From Microbacterium terricola (GTDB taxonomy: Bacteria; Actinomycetota; Actinomycetes; Actinomycetales; Microbacteriaceae), in assembly GCF_027943945.1 (NCBI RefSeq), contig NZ_AP027141.1, positions 1,612,001 to 1,676,000 on the forward strand: a stretch of 64,000 nucleotides of DNA, read 5' to 3'. Positions 17,568 through 26,166 of the stretch are shown here, piece by piece; within the stretch, counting starts at the first letter, position 1; each line of letters begins with the position of its first letter. The position numbers were made by a program, and so were the translations under genes. Under the pieces are notes generated by a model. That model had not been told where the DNA came from and searched no databases. It saw only the letters and a program-made list of their open reading frames with translations.

Positions 17568-18989
17568 ATGACCGACAGCTCGCCGTCCTCGTCCTCCGAC
17601 CTCCTGCGCGGCTTCACCGAGGCGCAGCTGCAGGAGAAGGCGAAGGACCACCTCTGGATGCACTTCGCCCGGCAATCCGTGATGACGGACGGACCGGGTG
17701 TCCCGATCATCGTCAAGGGCGAGGGCCACCACATCTGGGATTCGCAGGGCAGGAAGTACATCGACGGATTGGCCGGGCTCTTCGTGGTCGCCGCCGGCCA
17801 CGGCCGCCGGCGGCTCGCTCAGGCCGCCGCGAAGCAGGCCGAGCAGCTCGCGTTCTTCCCGATCTGGTCGTACGCCCACCCTGCGGCGATCGAGCTGGCC
17901 GACCGGATCGCCGACCACGCGCCGGGCGACCTGAACCACGTGTTCTTCTCCACGGGTGGCGGCGAGGCCGTCGAGACCGCGTTCAAGCTGGCCAAGTACT
18001 ACTGGAAGCTGCAGGGGCAGCCGGGCAAGCACAAGGTCATCTCGCGCGCCGTGGCCTACCACGGCACCCCGCAGGGCGCCCTGGCCATCACCGGCATTCC
18101 CGCGATGAAGGCGATGTTCGAGCCGCTGACGCCCGGCGGCCTCCGGGTGCCGAACACGAACTTCTACCGCGCCGGCGACATGCGCGCTCCCACCGGCAGC
18201 GTCGAGGAGTTCGGCGTGTGGGCTGCCGACCGCATCGAAGAGATGATCCAGTTCGAGGGCCCGGAGACCGTGGCCGCCGTCTTCCTCGAGCCGGTGCAGA
18301 ACTCCGGCGGGTGCTTCCCGCCGCCGCCCGGCTACTTCCAGCGGGTCCGCGAGATCTGCGACAGGTACGACGTGCTGCTCGTGTCGGACGAGGTGATCTG
18401 CGCCTTCGGCCGGATCGGCCACATGTTCGCGTGCGACGCGTACGGGTTCCAGCCCGACATGATCACCTTCGCCAAGGCGGTCACCAGCGGCTACGCACCC
18501 CTGGGCGGCACCATCGTCAGCGACCGGATCTACGAGCCCTTCGCCCACGGCGACCGCGCGTTCTATCACGGCTACACCTTCGGCGGACACCCGGTGTCCG
18601 CCGCCGTCGCACTGGAGAACCTCGACATCTTCGAGGAGGAGGGTCTGCTGCAGAACGTCCGCGACAATTCGCCGCTGTTCCGCTCGACCCTCGAGAAGCT
18701 CACCGACCTGCCGATCGTCGGCGACGTGCGCGGCGACGGCTACTTCTTCGGCATCGAGCTGGTCAAGGACAAGTCCACCAAGGAGACGTTCGACGACGAC
18801 GAATCCGAGCGGCTCCTGCGCGGCTTCCTCTCGAAGGCGCTCTTCGACGCCGGCCTCTACTGCCGTGCGGACGATCGAGGCGATCCCGTGATCCAGCTGG
18901 CGCCGCCCCTCACGGTCGGACCGGCCGAGTTCACCGAGATCGAGCAGATCCTGCGCGACGTGCTCACAGAGGCGTCGAACCGGATCTGA
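17568..18989 (+). CDS. class III aminotransferase (omega-transaminase type)
   Basis: A 473-residue PLP-dependent transaminase. Visible: IWDSQGRKYIDGLAGLFVVAAGHGR, FFSTGGGEAVETAFKLAKYYW, SDEVICAFGRIGHMFA (Asp to the PLP ring) and ITFAKAVTSGYAPLGG, with the Schiff-base Lys. This subclass acts on aliphatic amines such as putrescine or on beta-alanine with pyruvate or 2-oxoglutarate. The substrate here is unproven. Likely leaderless: TAGATT, six bases, ATG. Confidence 0.9.
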   Translation: MTDSSPSSSSDLLRGFTEAQLQEKAKDHLWMHFARQSVMTDGPGVPIIVKGEGHHIWDSQGRKYIDGLAGLFVVAAGHGRRRLAQAAAKQAEQLAFFPIWSYAHPAAIELADRIADHAPGDLNHVFFSTGGGEAVETAFKLAKYYWKLQGQPGKHKVISRAVAYHGTPQGALAITGIPAMKAMFEPLTPGGLRVPNTNFYRAGDMRAPTGSVEEFGVWAADRIEEMIQFEGPETVAAVFLEPVQNSGGCFPPPPGYFQRVREICDRYDVLLVSDEVICAFGRIGHMFACDAYGFQPDMITFAKAVTSGYAPLGGTIVSDRIYEPFAHGDRAFYHGYTFGGHPVSAAVALENLDIFEEEGLLQNVRDNSPLFRSTLEKLTDLPIVGDVRGDGYFFGIELVKDKSTKETFDDDESERLLRGFLSKALFDAGLYCRADDRGDPVIQLAPPLTVGPAEFTEIEQILRDVLTEASNRI

Positions 18990-18990
18990 C

Positions 18991-19015
18991 CCGGATCGGC
19001 CTCGATCTGATCCGG
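18991..19015. terminator. possible bidirectional hairpin
   Basis: CCGGATC and GATCCGG arms with an 11-base loop, between the convergent transaminase and the minus-strand 166-residue gene. No T-run on either side, so this is only a candidate terminator. Confidence 0.35.
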
Positions 19016-19016
19016 C

Positions 19017-19517
19017 TCAGTCGGCGCTGGTCACCGACTGGACGTCGCCGTCGGAGTCGAGGTTGACCAGCAGCACGTCATCGGTCGAATCCGGGTCGAG
19101 CGCGTACTCCAGCACGGCGAACGGGTCAGAGCCGCCGTGCTCGTCGGCGAGGATCGTCATGCTCATGAGCTGCAGCGAGCGGATCACGTCGATGTGGGTG
19201 TCCCCCGAGATGTCGACCAGGAAGTCCTCGATCTCCTCCCCCAGCTGCTCCTGCTGCTGCAGGATGTACTCGGTCACCTCACTGGTCCGGTCGCTCAGCT
19301 CATCGACCATGGCGTTGCGGGCGCTGCGGTCGATCGTCTCGAGCGCTGACACCAGCGCGGCGGCGACATCGAGCGCCGCCTCCGACACGTCGTCCTGGTC
19401 GGGCGCGGTCAGATCGACGGTGACCGTCTGGTCGCCGAGCTCGACGTTCTCCGACCAGAAGATCGATCCGTCCGGTCCGGACTCCAGAAGTCCGAAGAAG
19501 TCGTGCTCGATCGCCAT
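19017..19517 (-). CDS. conserved hypothetical acidic protein (possibly DUF2004)
   Basis: A 166-residue soluble, strongly acidic protein without signal or membrane segment. It contains a helical central region (VAAALVSALETIDRSARNAMVDELSDRTSEVTEYI) and the stretch GDTHIDVIRSLQLMSMTILADEHG. It resembles small DUF2004-like proteins, but I cannot be sure of the family and no function is known. It stands alone between a transaminase (convergent) and ftsY. Confidence 0.8.
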   Translation of the reverse strand: MAIEHDFFGLLESGPDGSIFWSENVELGDQTVTVDLTAPDQDDVSEAALDVAAALVSALETIDRSARNAMVDELSDRTSEVTEYILQQQEQLGEEIEDFLVDISGDTHIDVIRSLQLMSMTILADEHGGSDPFAVLEYALDPDSTDDVLLVNLDSDGDVQSVTSAD

Positions 19518-19579
19518 ACGCCCATGAAACCAGCCTGGTGGCCGCCGCGATAGTACCGACAGGCCGTGTGTCCGCCTGT

Positions 19580-20452
19580 TCAGTCCACGAGGGACGCGGC
19601 GAACACGTGGGGGGTGAAGCCGGTGAGGTCCCCGATGCCCTCGCCCTGGCCGAGGAGCTTCACCGGGATGCCGGTGCGCTCCTGCACGGCGAGCACGAAA
19701 CCGCCCTTGGCGGAGCCGTCCAGCTTGGTCAGCACCAGCCCGGTGACGCCCGCGTGCTGCAGGAATGCCTCCGCCTGCATGACCCCGTTCTGCCCGGTCG
19801 TCGCGTCCAGCACAAGAAGCACCTCGCTGATCGGCGCCTGCTTCTCGATGACCCGGCGGATCTTGGTGAGCTCGTCCATGAGCCCGCCCTTGGTGTGCAG
19901 GCGCCCCGCGGTGTCGACGAGCACGATCTCGGTGCCGGTGCGGATGGCGTGCTCGATCGTCTGGAAGGCGACGGATGCGGGATCCTGCCCTTCCTGCTGC
20001 GGCCGCACGATGGCCGCGCCGCCGCGGGCCGCCCAGGTAGCGAGCTGGTCCACCGCCGCGGCGCGGAACGTGTCGGCCGCGCCGACTACGACGGAGCGCC
20101 CGTAGCCCTGCAGGAACTTCGCGAACTTGCCGATCGTGGTGGTCTTCCCGACGCCGTTCACGCCCACGACGAGGACCACGGCCGGTCGCTCGGTGAGCCG
20201 GAGGGTGCTGTCGAACTTCGCGAAGTGCTCTTCGAGCGTCTCCTTCAGCATCCGCTGCAGGTCACGCGGGTCGGTCGTGCGGTAGCGCTCGACCTTCTCG
20301 CGCAGCTCGTCGACGATGCGCTCGGTGACGTCGGGGCCGAAGTCGGCGGTCAGGAGCGCGGTCTCCAGGTCTTCCCAGGTGGTGTCGTCGATCGTCGCTT
20401 TGACGAACACGCCGCGAAGGGCGCGGCCCAGTGACCAGGAGCGTTCTGCCAT
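19580..20452 (-). CDS. ftsY: signal recognition particle receptor FtsY
   Basis: A 290-residue SRP receptor GTPase that delivers ribosomes to the membrane translocon. It is a short form lacking the long acidic A domain. An N domain is followed by a G domain with VVGVNGVGKTTTIGKFAKF (G1), VDTAGRLHTKGGLMDEL (G3), LVLTKLDGSAKGG and LGQGEGIGDL. A TAGGCT hexamer six bases before the ATG suggests a leaderless mRNA. Confidence 0.97.
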   Translation of the reverse strand: MAERSWSLGRALRGVFVKATIDDTTWEDLETALLTADFGPDVTERIVDELREKVERYRTTDPRDLQRMLKETLEEHFAKFDSTLRLTERPAVVLVVGVNGVGKTTTIGKFAKFLQGYGRSVVVGAADTFRAAAVDQLATWAARGGAAIVRPQQEGQDPASVAFQTIEHAIRTGTEIVLVDTAGRLHTKGGLMDELTKIRRVIEKQAPISEVLLVLDATTGQNGVMQAEAFLQHAGVTGLVLTKLDGSAKGGFVLAVQERTGIPVKLLGQGEGIGDLTGFTPHVFAASLVD

Positions 20453-20470
20453 TGCTTCAGCCTACGGGGG

Positions 20471-20794
20471 TCAGCCCTTCTCGCAGGCGATGCCGTCCTT
20501 GTCGCGATCCTTGTTCTTGTTCGCGTTGTAGAGCGCGGTGTCGATCTTGGGCTTGACCTTGAAGGGCTTCGGCTTTCCCGAGACCATGTTGCTCTTCACA
20601 CCCTTCTTGGCCACGCCGCCCTTGTAGACCTTGTTCAGCTCGGTGCAGTTCTTGAACACCTTCGGCTGGGCGATGTGCACGCTCTGCGTCGATACGGGGT
20701 GCGACGGCGTCGTCGCGGCGACCGCGCCGGTGAGGGGCGCGAGGACGAGGACGCCCGCGAGGGCGGCCCCGGTCAGGACACGGGAGATCTTCAT
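20471..20794 (-). CDS. secreted excalibur calcium-binding domain protein
   Basis: A 107-residue protein. A signal peptide (ISRVLTGAALAGVLVLAPLTGAVAA) is followed by an excalibur domain (residues ~47-106): KNCTELNKVYKGGV and DRDKDGIACEK, with a calcium-loop-like DxDxDG and two cysteines likely to pair. Family members sit at the cell surface; the role here is unknown. TAGAGT lies six bases before the ATG, so it is probably leaderless. It sits between smc and ftsY. Confidence 0.9.
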   Translation of the reverse strand: MKISRVLTGAALAGVLVLAPLTGAVAATTPSHPVSTQSVHIAQPKVFKNCTELNKVYKGGVAKKGVKSNMVSGKPKPFKVKPKIDTALYNANKNKDRDKDGIACEKG

Positions 20795-20846
20795 GAGAAG
20801 ACTCTAATGGAGAGGGCTGGTCAGACCCTGAAAACGGCGCACCGCG

Positions 20847-23800
20847 CTATGACGCAGCCCGCTCCCCCACGCGCTGACCGACGACCGCCGAGACGCCGTC
20901 CTGGCGCATCGAGACCCCGTAGAGCGCGTCCGCGATCTCCATCGTGCGCTTCTGGTGCGTGATCACGATGAGCTGGCTGCTCTCGCGCAGCTGTTCGAAG
21001 ACGCCGAGCAGCCGACCGAGGTTCGCGTCGTCGAGGGCCGCCTCCACCTCGTCGAGGATGTAGAAGGGGCTGGGCCGCGCCTTGAAGATCGCGGTCAGCA
21101 GGGCCACCGCCGCGAGCGACCGCTCGCCACCCGACAGCAGCGACAGTCGCTCGATCTTCTTCCCGACCGGACGCACCGAGACCTCGATCCCCGTTGTGAG
21201 GGGGTCGTCGGGGTTGGTCAGCGAGATGCTCCCGGAGCCGCCGGGGAACAGGATCGGGAACACTTCGCCGAAAGCGGTCTTCGTGTCCTCGAACGCGGCG
21301 AGGAAGATCGACTGCATGCGCTCGTCGAGCTCCTCGATGATCGTCAGCAGGTCCTTGCGCGTCTGGCTCAGGTCGGCGAGCTGCTCGGTGAGGAACTTGT
21401 GCCGCTGCTCGAGCGCGGCGTATTCCTCGAGCGCGAGAGGGTTCACCCTGCCGAGCTGTGCGAGCTTGCGCTCCGCCTCCTGGAGCCGGCGCTTCTGGCC
21501 TGCGCGGTCGTAGTCCGTGGCTTCGTCGCCCGGAACCGGCTGATCCGGACCATATTCCGAAATCAGAATGTCTTCTTCGAGGCCGAGTTCCGACGCGACG
21601 CGCTCCAGCAGGCCCGTCACGTGCAGGCGCTTCTCGTGGATCTGCAGCTCGAGTCCGTGCACGCTCTCGGTGACACCGCTCAGCCGCTCGCGCAGCGCCG
21701 TGTCCTGCGCGCGCAGCTCGGCGAGCTCGACCGATACCGCTGAGCGGCTCGCTTCCGCCGCGGCCAGCTCGACGCGCGCCTGGCTGACGGAGCGGTCGAC
21801 CGAGTCGAGCACCGCCGGCAGCTGCCCCGCGACCCCGGCCGCGATGTCGCGCTGCGCACGACGCACGACCGCGCGGCGTGCCGCCTCCGCCGCGGCGTCG
21901 CGCTCACGCTCGCGCTGCCGTTCGAGCTGGACCACGCGCGCCTCGCCGGCGCGGACGCGCTCTCGAAGCGTCTCGACCTCCAGTCGCGCGCCCATCTCGC
22001 CTTCGCGTGCCGCGTCCAGGGCGGCGAGCATCCCGTCGCGCGCGGACGCGTCGAGCATGGGGCGCGGCGCCTCGAGGGCCTCGGCGAGCCGGTTCTCGGC
22101 CACGCGGGCCGCGTCCTCGGCGTCGGCGACCGCGGTCTGCGCCTGGGCGAGGCTCGCCGCGAGGCGGTCACACTCCGCGACAGCGGCCTCGTGCCGGACG
22201 GTGGCCCGGTTGACCTGCTCCGTGTGGGCGGCCAGCGCGGCGTCGTGCGCGCGCAGCGTCTGCAGTGCCGTCCTGGTCCGGTGCCTGGTCTCGTCCAGTC
22301 CGCGCTGCCGGTCGCCGAGCGCCTCGCGGAGAGAATCCGCGACGACGCGGATCTCGTCCAGTCGCTCCGCGGCGGCGTCCCGCTCGGCGGCCAGCTCGAG
22401 CCGCGACCGCGAGCCGCCGCTGCCGGCGCGCAGCGAGTGCCCGGTGAACACCTCGCCGGCGCGCGTCACGACGGTGAACGTCGCGGCGGTCCCCGCCGTC
22501 AGCGCGGGTGCAGCCGCCTGCACGGCGCGGAGGTCGTCGGCGAGCAGGACGTGGGCGAGGATGCTGCGCACCCCGTCCGGCGCGGTCACCACGTCGAGAG
22601 CAGGGATGATCCCCGGGACGGACGGCACGTCGGCGGCGCGGACGGTCCCTGCGGCGATGACGATGTCGACGAGGCCGCGGTCGGCGTCGGCGACCGCCGC
22701 GGCGAGCGAGAACGCGTCGGCCGCGGTGTCGACGAGCACGCCCTCGGCGATCGGTCCGAGCACGGCGGCGATGGCTGCCTCGTAGCCTGACCGCACCTGC
22801 ACCGCGTCGCCGACGAGACCGCGGATGCTGTGCCCGCCCTCCGCGATGAGGCCGGAGGCGGCGTTCTTCACGTCGAGCGCGCGGCTGAGCGCCGCTGCTT
22901 GGGCGGTGAGGGCCTCGACCTCGCGCTCGGCCGCGTGCAGCCGGTCGCGGAGGTCGGCGACGGAGGATTCTGCTTCCGCGGCGTCGCGCTGCGCGTGCTC
23001 GTAGGCGGCGGCGTACTCCGCGGATGTGCCCTCAGGCACCAGCGACGGGTCGACGCCGGCGAGGGTCTCCTCGGCATCCGCGCGTCGCGCGACGGCGGCC
23101 TCGAGGGCCTTCTCCTGGCGCTCGACGGCCGTGCGCACCGCCGCGAGGGCGGAGGCGGCGGCCTCGGCCGAGCCGCGGAGGCTGGTCAGGCGCATGTCGT
23201 GCTCGGAGACGAGCGCGCTCTGCGCGGAGATGTCGGCGTCGAGCGCATCGAGGTCGGCCCTCGCGCGCATGACCGCCCTCGCGGCGTCCGCTGCGGCGTC
23301 CTGTGCGTCGCCGAGCCCGCCGGCGATCTCGTCGATCTCGGCGCGGGCGTCGTCGATCATGCCCTGCGACACGGTCGTCCGCTCGATCGCGGTGTCGTCA
23401 TCGCTCTCGGCGAGCAGCGCCAGTCGCTGGCCGGCGAGCGTGTACAGCCCGCGGAGACGCTCCTGGACCCGCTCGAGATCGAAGGCGACCCGGCGGGCGT
23501 CGTCGACGCCCTGGGACTGCTGAGCGGCCTCGAGCTCTTCGAGGCGGGCGCGCACGTTCGCGGCCTGATCCTGGAGCACCAGCCGCTCGGAGTGGCGCTC
23601 CTGCTCGCTGCGGGCGTGGTCGGCGAGCTCGGTCCGCAGCGCGACGAGCTCATCGGCGAGGAGGCGTGCCTTCGCATCGCGCACGACTGCGGCGATCGAG
23701 GCCGCCTCGCGCGCGATCTCGGCCTGCCGGCCCAGCGGCTTGAGCTGACGGCGCAGCTCGCCCGCCAGATCGCTCAGGCGGGTGAGGTTCGCCTCCATCG

Positions 23801-24347
23801 CGTCGAGCTTGCGGAGGGTCTTCTCCTTGCGGCGACGGTGCTTGAGGATGCCCGCCGCTTCCTCGATGAACCCGCGGCGGTCCTCCGGGGTCGCCTGCAG
23901 CACGCTGTCCAGGCGCCCCTGTCCGACGATGACGTGCATCTCGCGGCCGAGTCCGGAATCGCTCAGCAGCTCCTGCACGTCCAGCAGGCGGCAGGTGTCG
24001 CCGTTGATCGCGTACTCGCTGGCGCCGTTGCGGAAGAGGGTTCGGCTGATCGTCACCTCGGCGTACTCGATCGGCAGGGCACCGTCGCTGTTGTCGATCG
24101 TCAGCTGCACCTCCGCGCGACCGAGGGGTCCTCGCGTCGCCGTGCCGGCGAAGATGACGTCCTCCATCTTTCCGCCGCGGAGCGTCTTGGCGCCCTGCTC
24201 GCCCATCACCCAGGCGAGGGCGTCGACGACGTTCGACTTGCCCGAGCCGTTGGGACCGACGATGCAGGTCACGCCGGGCTCGAGGGCGAAGGTGGTCGGC
24301 TGAGCGAACGACTTGAACCCTTTGAGCGTCACGCTCTTCAGGTGCAT
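20847..24347 (-). CDS. smc: chromosome segregation protein SMC
   Basis: A 1166-residue SMC ATPase that condenses and segregates the chromosome with ScpA/ScpB. Walker A is GPNGSGKSNVVDALAWVMGEQ. Long coiled-coil arms flank a hinge near residues 500-640. The C-terminal signature is LSGGERSLAAVALLTAIF with Walker B PFYILDEVEAALDDAN. I placed the start at the ATG at 24347 (MHLKSVTLKGFKSF) because GGAGG lies eight bases before it. An ATG at 24380 has no SD and abuts a TAGCGT -10 (24381-24386), so it would precede the transcription start. Confidence 0.96.
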   Translation of the reverse strand: MHLKSVTLKGFKSFAQPTTFALEPGVTCIVGPNGSGKSNVVDALAWVMGEQGAKTLRGGKMEDVIFAGTATRGPLGRAEVQLTIDNSDGALPIEYAEVTISRTLFRNGASEYAINGDTCRLLDVQELLSDSGLGREMHVIVGQGRLDSVLQATPEDRRGFIEEAAGILKHRRRKEKTLRKLDAMEANLTRLSDLAGELRRQLKPLGRQAEIAREAASIAAVVRDAKARLLADELVALRTELADHARSEQERHSERLVLQDQAANVRARLEELEAAQQSQGVDDARRVAFDLERVQERLRGLYTLAGQRLALLAESDDDTAIERTTVSQGMIDDARAEIDEIAGGLGDAQDAAADAARAVMRARADLDALDADISAQSALVSEHDMRLTSLRGSAEAAASALAAVRTAVERQEKALEAAVARRADAEETLAGVDPSLVPEGTSAEYAAAYEHAQRDAAEAESSVADLRDRLHAAEREVEALTAQAAALSRALDVKNAASGLIAEGGHSIRGLVGDAVQVRSGYEAAIAAVLGPIAEGVLVDTAADAFSLAAAVADADRGLVDIVIAAGTVRAADVPSVPGIIPALDVVTAPDGVRSILAHVLLADDLRAVQAAAPALTAGTAATFTVVTRAGEVFTGHSLRAGSGGSRSRLELAAERDAAAERLDEIRVVADSLREALGDRQRGLDETRHRTRTALQTLRAHDAALAAHTEQVNRATVRHEAAVAECDRLAASLAQAQTAVADAEDAARVAENRLAEALEAPRPMLDASARDGMLAALDAAREGEMGARLEVETLRERVRAGEARVVQLERQRERERDAAAEAARRAVVRRAQRDIAAGVAGQLPAVLDSVDRSVSQARVELAAAEASRSAVSVELAELRAQDTALRERLSGVTESVHGLELQIHEKRLHVTGLLERVASELGLEEDILISEYGPDQPVPGDEATDYDRAGQKRRLQEAERKLAQLGRVNPLALEEYAALEQRHKFLTEQLADLSQTRKDLLTIIEELDERMQSIFLAAFEDTKTAFGEVFPILFPGGSGSISLTNPDDPLTTGIEVSVRPVGKKIERLSLLSGGERSLAAVALLTAIFKARPSPFYILDEVEAALDDANLGRLLGVFEQLRESSQLIVITHQKRTMEIADALYGVSMRQDGVSAVVGQRVGERAAS

Positions 24348-24380
24348 GTATTCGTCCTCCGCGTCGACCGGCTCCGCCAT

Positions 24381-24386
24381 ACGCTA
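24381..24386 (-). promoter_or_regulatory. likely -10 element of smc
   Basis: TAGCGT on the minus strand. Transcription would begin near 24374, giving a ~27-base leader with the GGAGGA ribosome site used by the ATG at 24347. Confidence 0.5.
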
Positions 24387-24441
24387 CCGGAGCGCACGGC
24401 TCTCGCCGCGCAGGCCAGCCGGACGAATCCAGGAAAGGCAC

Positions 24442-24470
24442 TTGACGGGGTGGCAGATCCGCACTAGCGT
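24442..24470 (+). promoter_or_regulatory. strong sigma-70-type promoter before the leader ORF
   Basis: -35 TTGACG (24442-24447), 17-base spacer, -10 TAGCGT (24465-24470). Transcription would start near 24477, leaving a 30-base leader that contains AAAGGAGGTCACC. It is divergent from the smc promoter. Confidence 0.75.
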
Positions 24471-24506
24471 CAGTGCTCGCGTTCGTAGTGCGAAAGGAGG
24501 TCACCG

Positions 24507-24611
24507 ATGATGCTAACGACTGCAACCGGCTTTACGCCGATGCTCATGCCCACTGGCGGAGTCGCTCCGGTGACCCACCGCCGCGGCGCCCTCGTCCCCA
24601 CCGCCGTCTGA
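24507..24611 (+). CDS. 34-residue leader peptide candidate
   Basis: A short ORF beginning ATG-ATG, preceded by AAAGGAGGTCACCG, close to a perfect Shine-Dalgarno sequence. The peptide starts MMLTTATGFTPMLMPTGG and ends in HRRGALVPTAV. The first codons include CTA, ACT, GCA and TTT, all uncommon in this GC-rich sequence. A good promoter lies just upstream and ~165 untranslated bases separate it from the next gene. I know no family. Its design fits a ribosome-monitoring leader controlling the downstream 88-residue and GNAT genes, but that is inference. Confidence 0.65.
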   Translation: MMLTTATGFTPMLMPTGGVAPVTHRRGALVPTAV

Positions 24612-24776
24612 TCGGCGCGTAGGAGGACTCTGCCCTTCGGGGCGGTTCCCGCGCTCATGTGCCGCGTTCCGCGGCCGCGCGCTCTCCCGTCGCACCTCCG
24701 GCGCCGCTCTTCCGCGCGCCCCCGGTCGCCGGGGACTTCACCACCCTCTTCCACCTCTCCTCGAAAGAGACCACTC
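24612..24776 (+). promoter_or_regulatory. GC-rich untranslated region with hairpins after the leader ORF
   Basis: It contains GCCC-TTCG-GGGC with a UUCG tetraloop, a GCGCGC-type long-range repeat, and CCCCGG-TCG-CCGGGG at 24720-24734. It also has an AGGAGG (24622-24627) with no nearby start codon. No T-run follows the hairpins. The layout could host an attenuator or a translation-control structure for the downstream operon. Confidence 0.4.
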
Positions 24777-25043
24777 ATGAACACCACCTTGACGCAGTCC
24801 AGGTCTCTCGACCTCGACAGGCGGAATCTCGCGCTCGCTGAGCACGACTCCGCCGCGCGCCTCTCCCTCATCGACCGGCTCTCGCTGCGCATCGGCTTCG
24901 CCCTGCTGCTGCGCAGCGCCCGCCGCATCGACGGTCGTCGCGACTACGACGCCCACACGAGGGCCATCGCCCACGCGGCCGCACGCGACCTTCGCGAACG
25001 GTCAGCCGCGCAGGAGCAGTTCCTGCGCAGCATCCGCGCCTGA
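24777..25043 (+). CDS. 88-residue protein of unknown function
   Basis: A small basic, largely helical protein with no recognised domain. Residues ~28-48 (LSLIDRLSLRIGFALLLRSAR) form a hydrophobic/amphipathic helix that could associate with membrane. The rest is Arg/Ala-rich (RAIAHAAARDLRERSAAQEQFLRSI). I took the ATG at 24777 because it follows a purine-rich GAAAGAGA. An in-frame ATG at 24657 would prepend 40 Arg/Pro-rich residues and lies among the hairpins. It lies 40 bases before the first GNAT gene, probably in one operon. Confidence 0.72.
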   Translation: MNTTLTQSRSLDLDRRNLALAEHDSAARLSLIDRLSLRIGFALLLRSARRIDGRRDYDAHTRAIAHAAARDLRERSAAQEQFLRSIRA

Positions 25044-25083
25044 TCCCCGCGTTCCACGAACGCTTCACACCTAGGAGACACCG

Positions 25084-26166
25084 ATGTCAACCATCACCAC
25101 CGGAGTCGAGTTCCGGCCTCTCGTCGTCCCCGACACGGTAGACGCCGCGGACGCCGGCGACTTCCTCGCCATGGTCGAGGTCCGCAACCAGGTCTATCGC
25201 GAGATCTCCGGCCACGACGACCACTCCATGCCCGCCGACGAGCTGCTCCCCCACTATCGGCCCGACCCCGACGAGGTCCGCCTCGTCTGGGTCGTGGTCG
25301 ACGGGGGCAGCATCGTCGGCCGGGTCGGCGTGGACCTCCCCACGCACGAGGGGTCGCGCTCGGCGTACTGGCTGATCGAGCTGCTGCAGTCCGTGCAGGG
25401 CCGCGGGATCGGCGCGCTCGCCTACGAGCTCGTCGAGCAGGCGTCGAGGGAGAACGGCCGCACCGTGCTGCAGTCGTGGGCGGAGCATCCTGCCGCCGCC
25501 GGTGAGCGGATCGCTCCGCCCACCGGCTTCGGCGAGCTGCCGCTCGACCGCGCGGCACGCTTCTACCGGCGTCACGGCTACTCGCTGGAGCAGGTCGAGC
25601 GCAACAGCGCACTGGACCTGACCGGGTCGTTCGAGACCATCGAGCGGCTGTACGCGACCGCACGCGAGGCGTCGGCCGGATACCGGGTCGTCCAGTGGTC
25701 GCCCCCGACTCCCCCGGAGTTCGCGGAGGGCTACGGCTGGATGAAATCACGCATGAACACCGATGCTCCCGCCGCCGGCATGGAGTTCGACGAGGAGGAA
25801 TGGGATGCGGCGCGCGTCGCACGCCATGACTCCAAGTACACGGAGGCCGGCCGGCTGCTACTCGTCACCGCCGCTCAGCACATCGCCACCGGCGAGCTGT
25901 GCGCGTTCAACGAGCTGGCGATCGGCAAGGACCGCACGGCCGCGTCGAGCCAGGAGGACACGCTCGTCCTGAAGGAGCACCGCGGGCACCGCCTCGGCAT
26001 GCTCGTGAAGTGCGCAGGGCTGCTCGCGTGGCGCGACCTCGCGCCGGAGTCGCCGCGGATGATCACGTACAACGCCGAGGAGAACCGCCCGATGCTCGAC
26101 ATCAACGAGGCGATCGGGTTCGTCCCCGTCGCCTACGAGGGCGCATGGAAGAAGGAGCTGTCGTGA
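25084..26166 (+). CDS. double-domain GNAT acetyltransferase, copy 1
   Basis: A 360-residue protein with two GNAT folds. The N-terminal domain (~1-185) has the acetyl-CoA loop VQGRGIGALAYEL. The C-terminal domain (~190-360) has HRGHRLGMLVKCAGLL followed by YNAEENRPMLDINEAIGFVP. Actinobacteria carry many such enzymes, some acting on antibiotics or thiols. No substrate can be assigned. AGGAG lies seven bases before the ATG. It overlaps its paralogue downstream by GTGA and shares the motif YSLEQVERNSALDLTG with it. Confidence 0.88.
   Translation: MSTITTGVEFRPLVVPDTVDAADAGDFLAMVEVRNQVYREISGHDDHSMPADELLPHYRPDPDEVRLVWVVVDGGSIVGRVGVDLPTHEGSRSAYWLIELLQSVQGRGIGALAYELVEQASRENGRTVLQSWAEHPAAAGERIAPPTGFGELPLDRAARFYRRHGYSLEQVERNSALDLTGSFETIERLYATAREASAGYRVVQWSPPTPPEFAEGYGWMKSRMNTDAPAAGMEFDEEEWDAARVARHDSKYTEAGRLLLVTAAQHIATGELCAFNELAIGKDRTAASSQEDTLVLKEHRGHRLGMLVKCAGLLAWRDLAPESPRMITYNAEENRPMLDINEAIGFVPVAYEGAWKKELS

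Noticed and set aside
20847..24380. smc start at the ATG at 24380
   Set aside because: No ribosome site, and it abuts a -10 element. The ATG at 24347 has GGAGG at good spacing and begins at the conserved family start.
24657..25043. 128-residue version of the 88-residue protein
   Set aside because: The extra 40 residues are Arg/Pro-rich, lie in the hairpin region and lack a well-placed ribosome site; the AGGAGG upstream is ~30 bases away.
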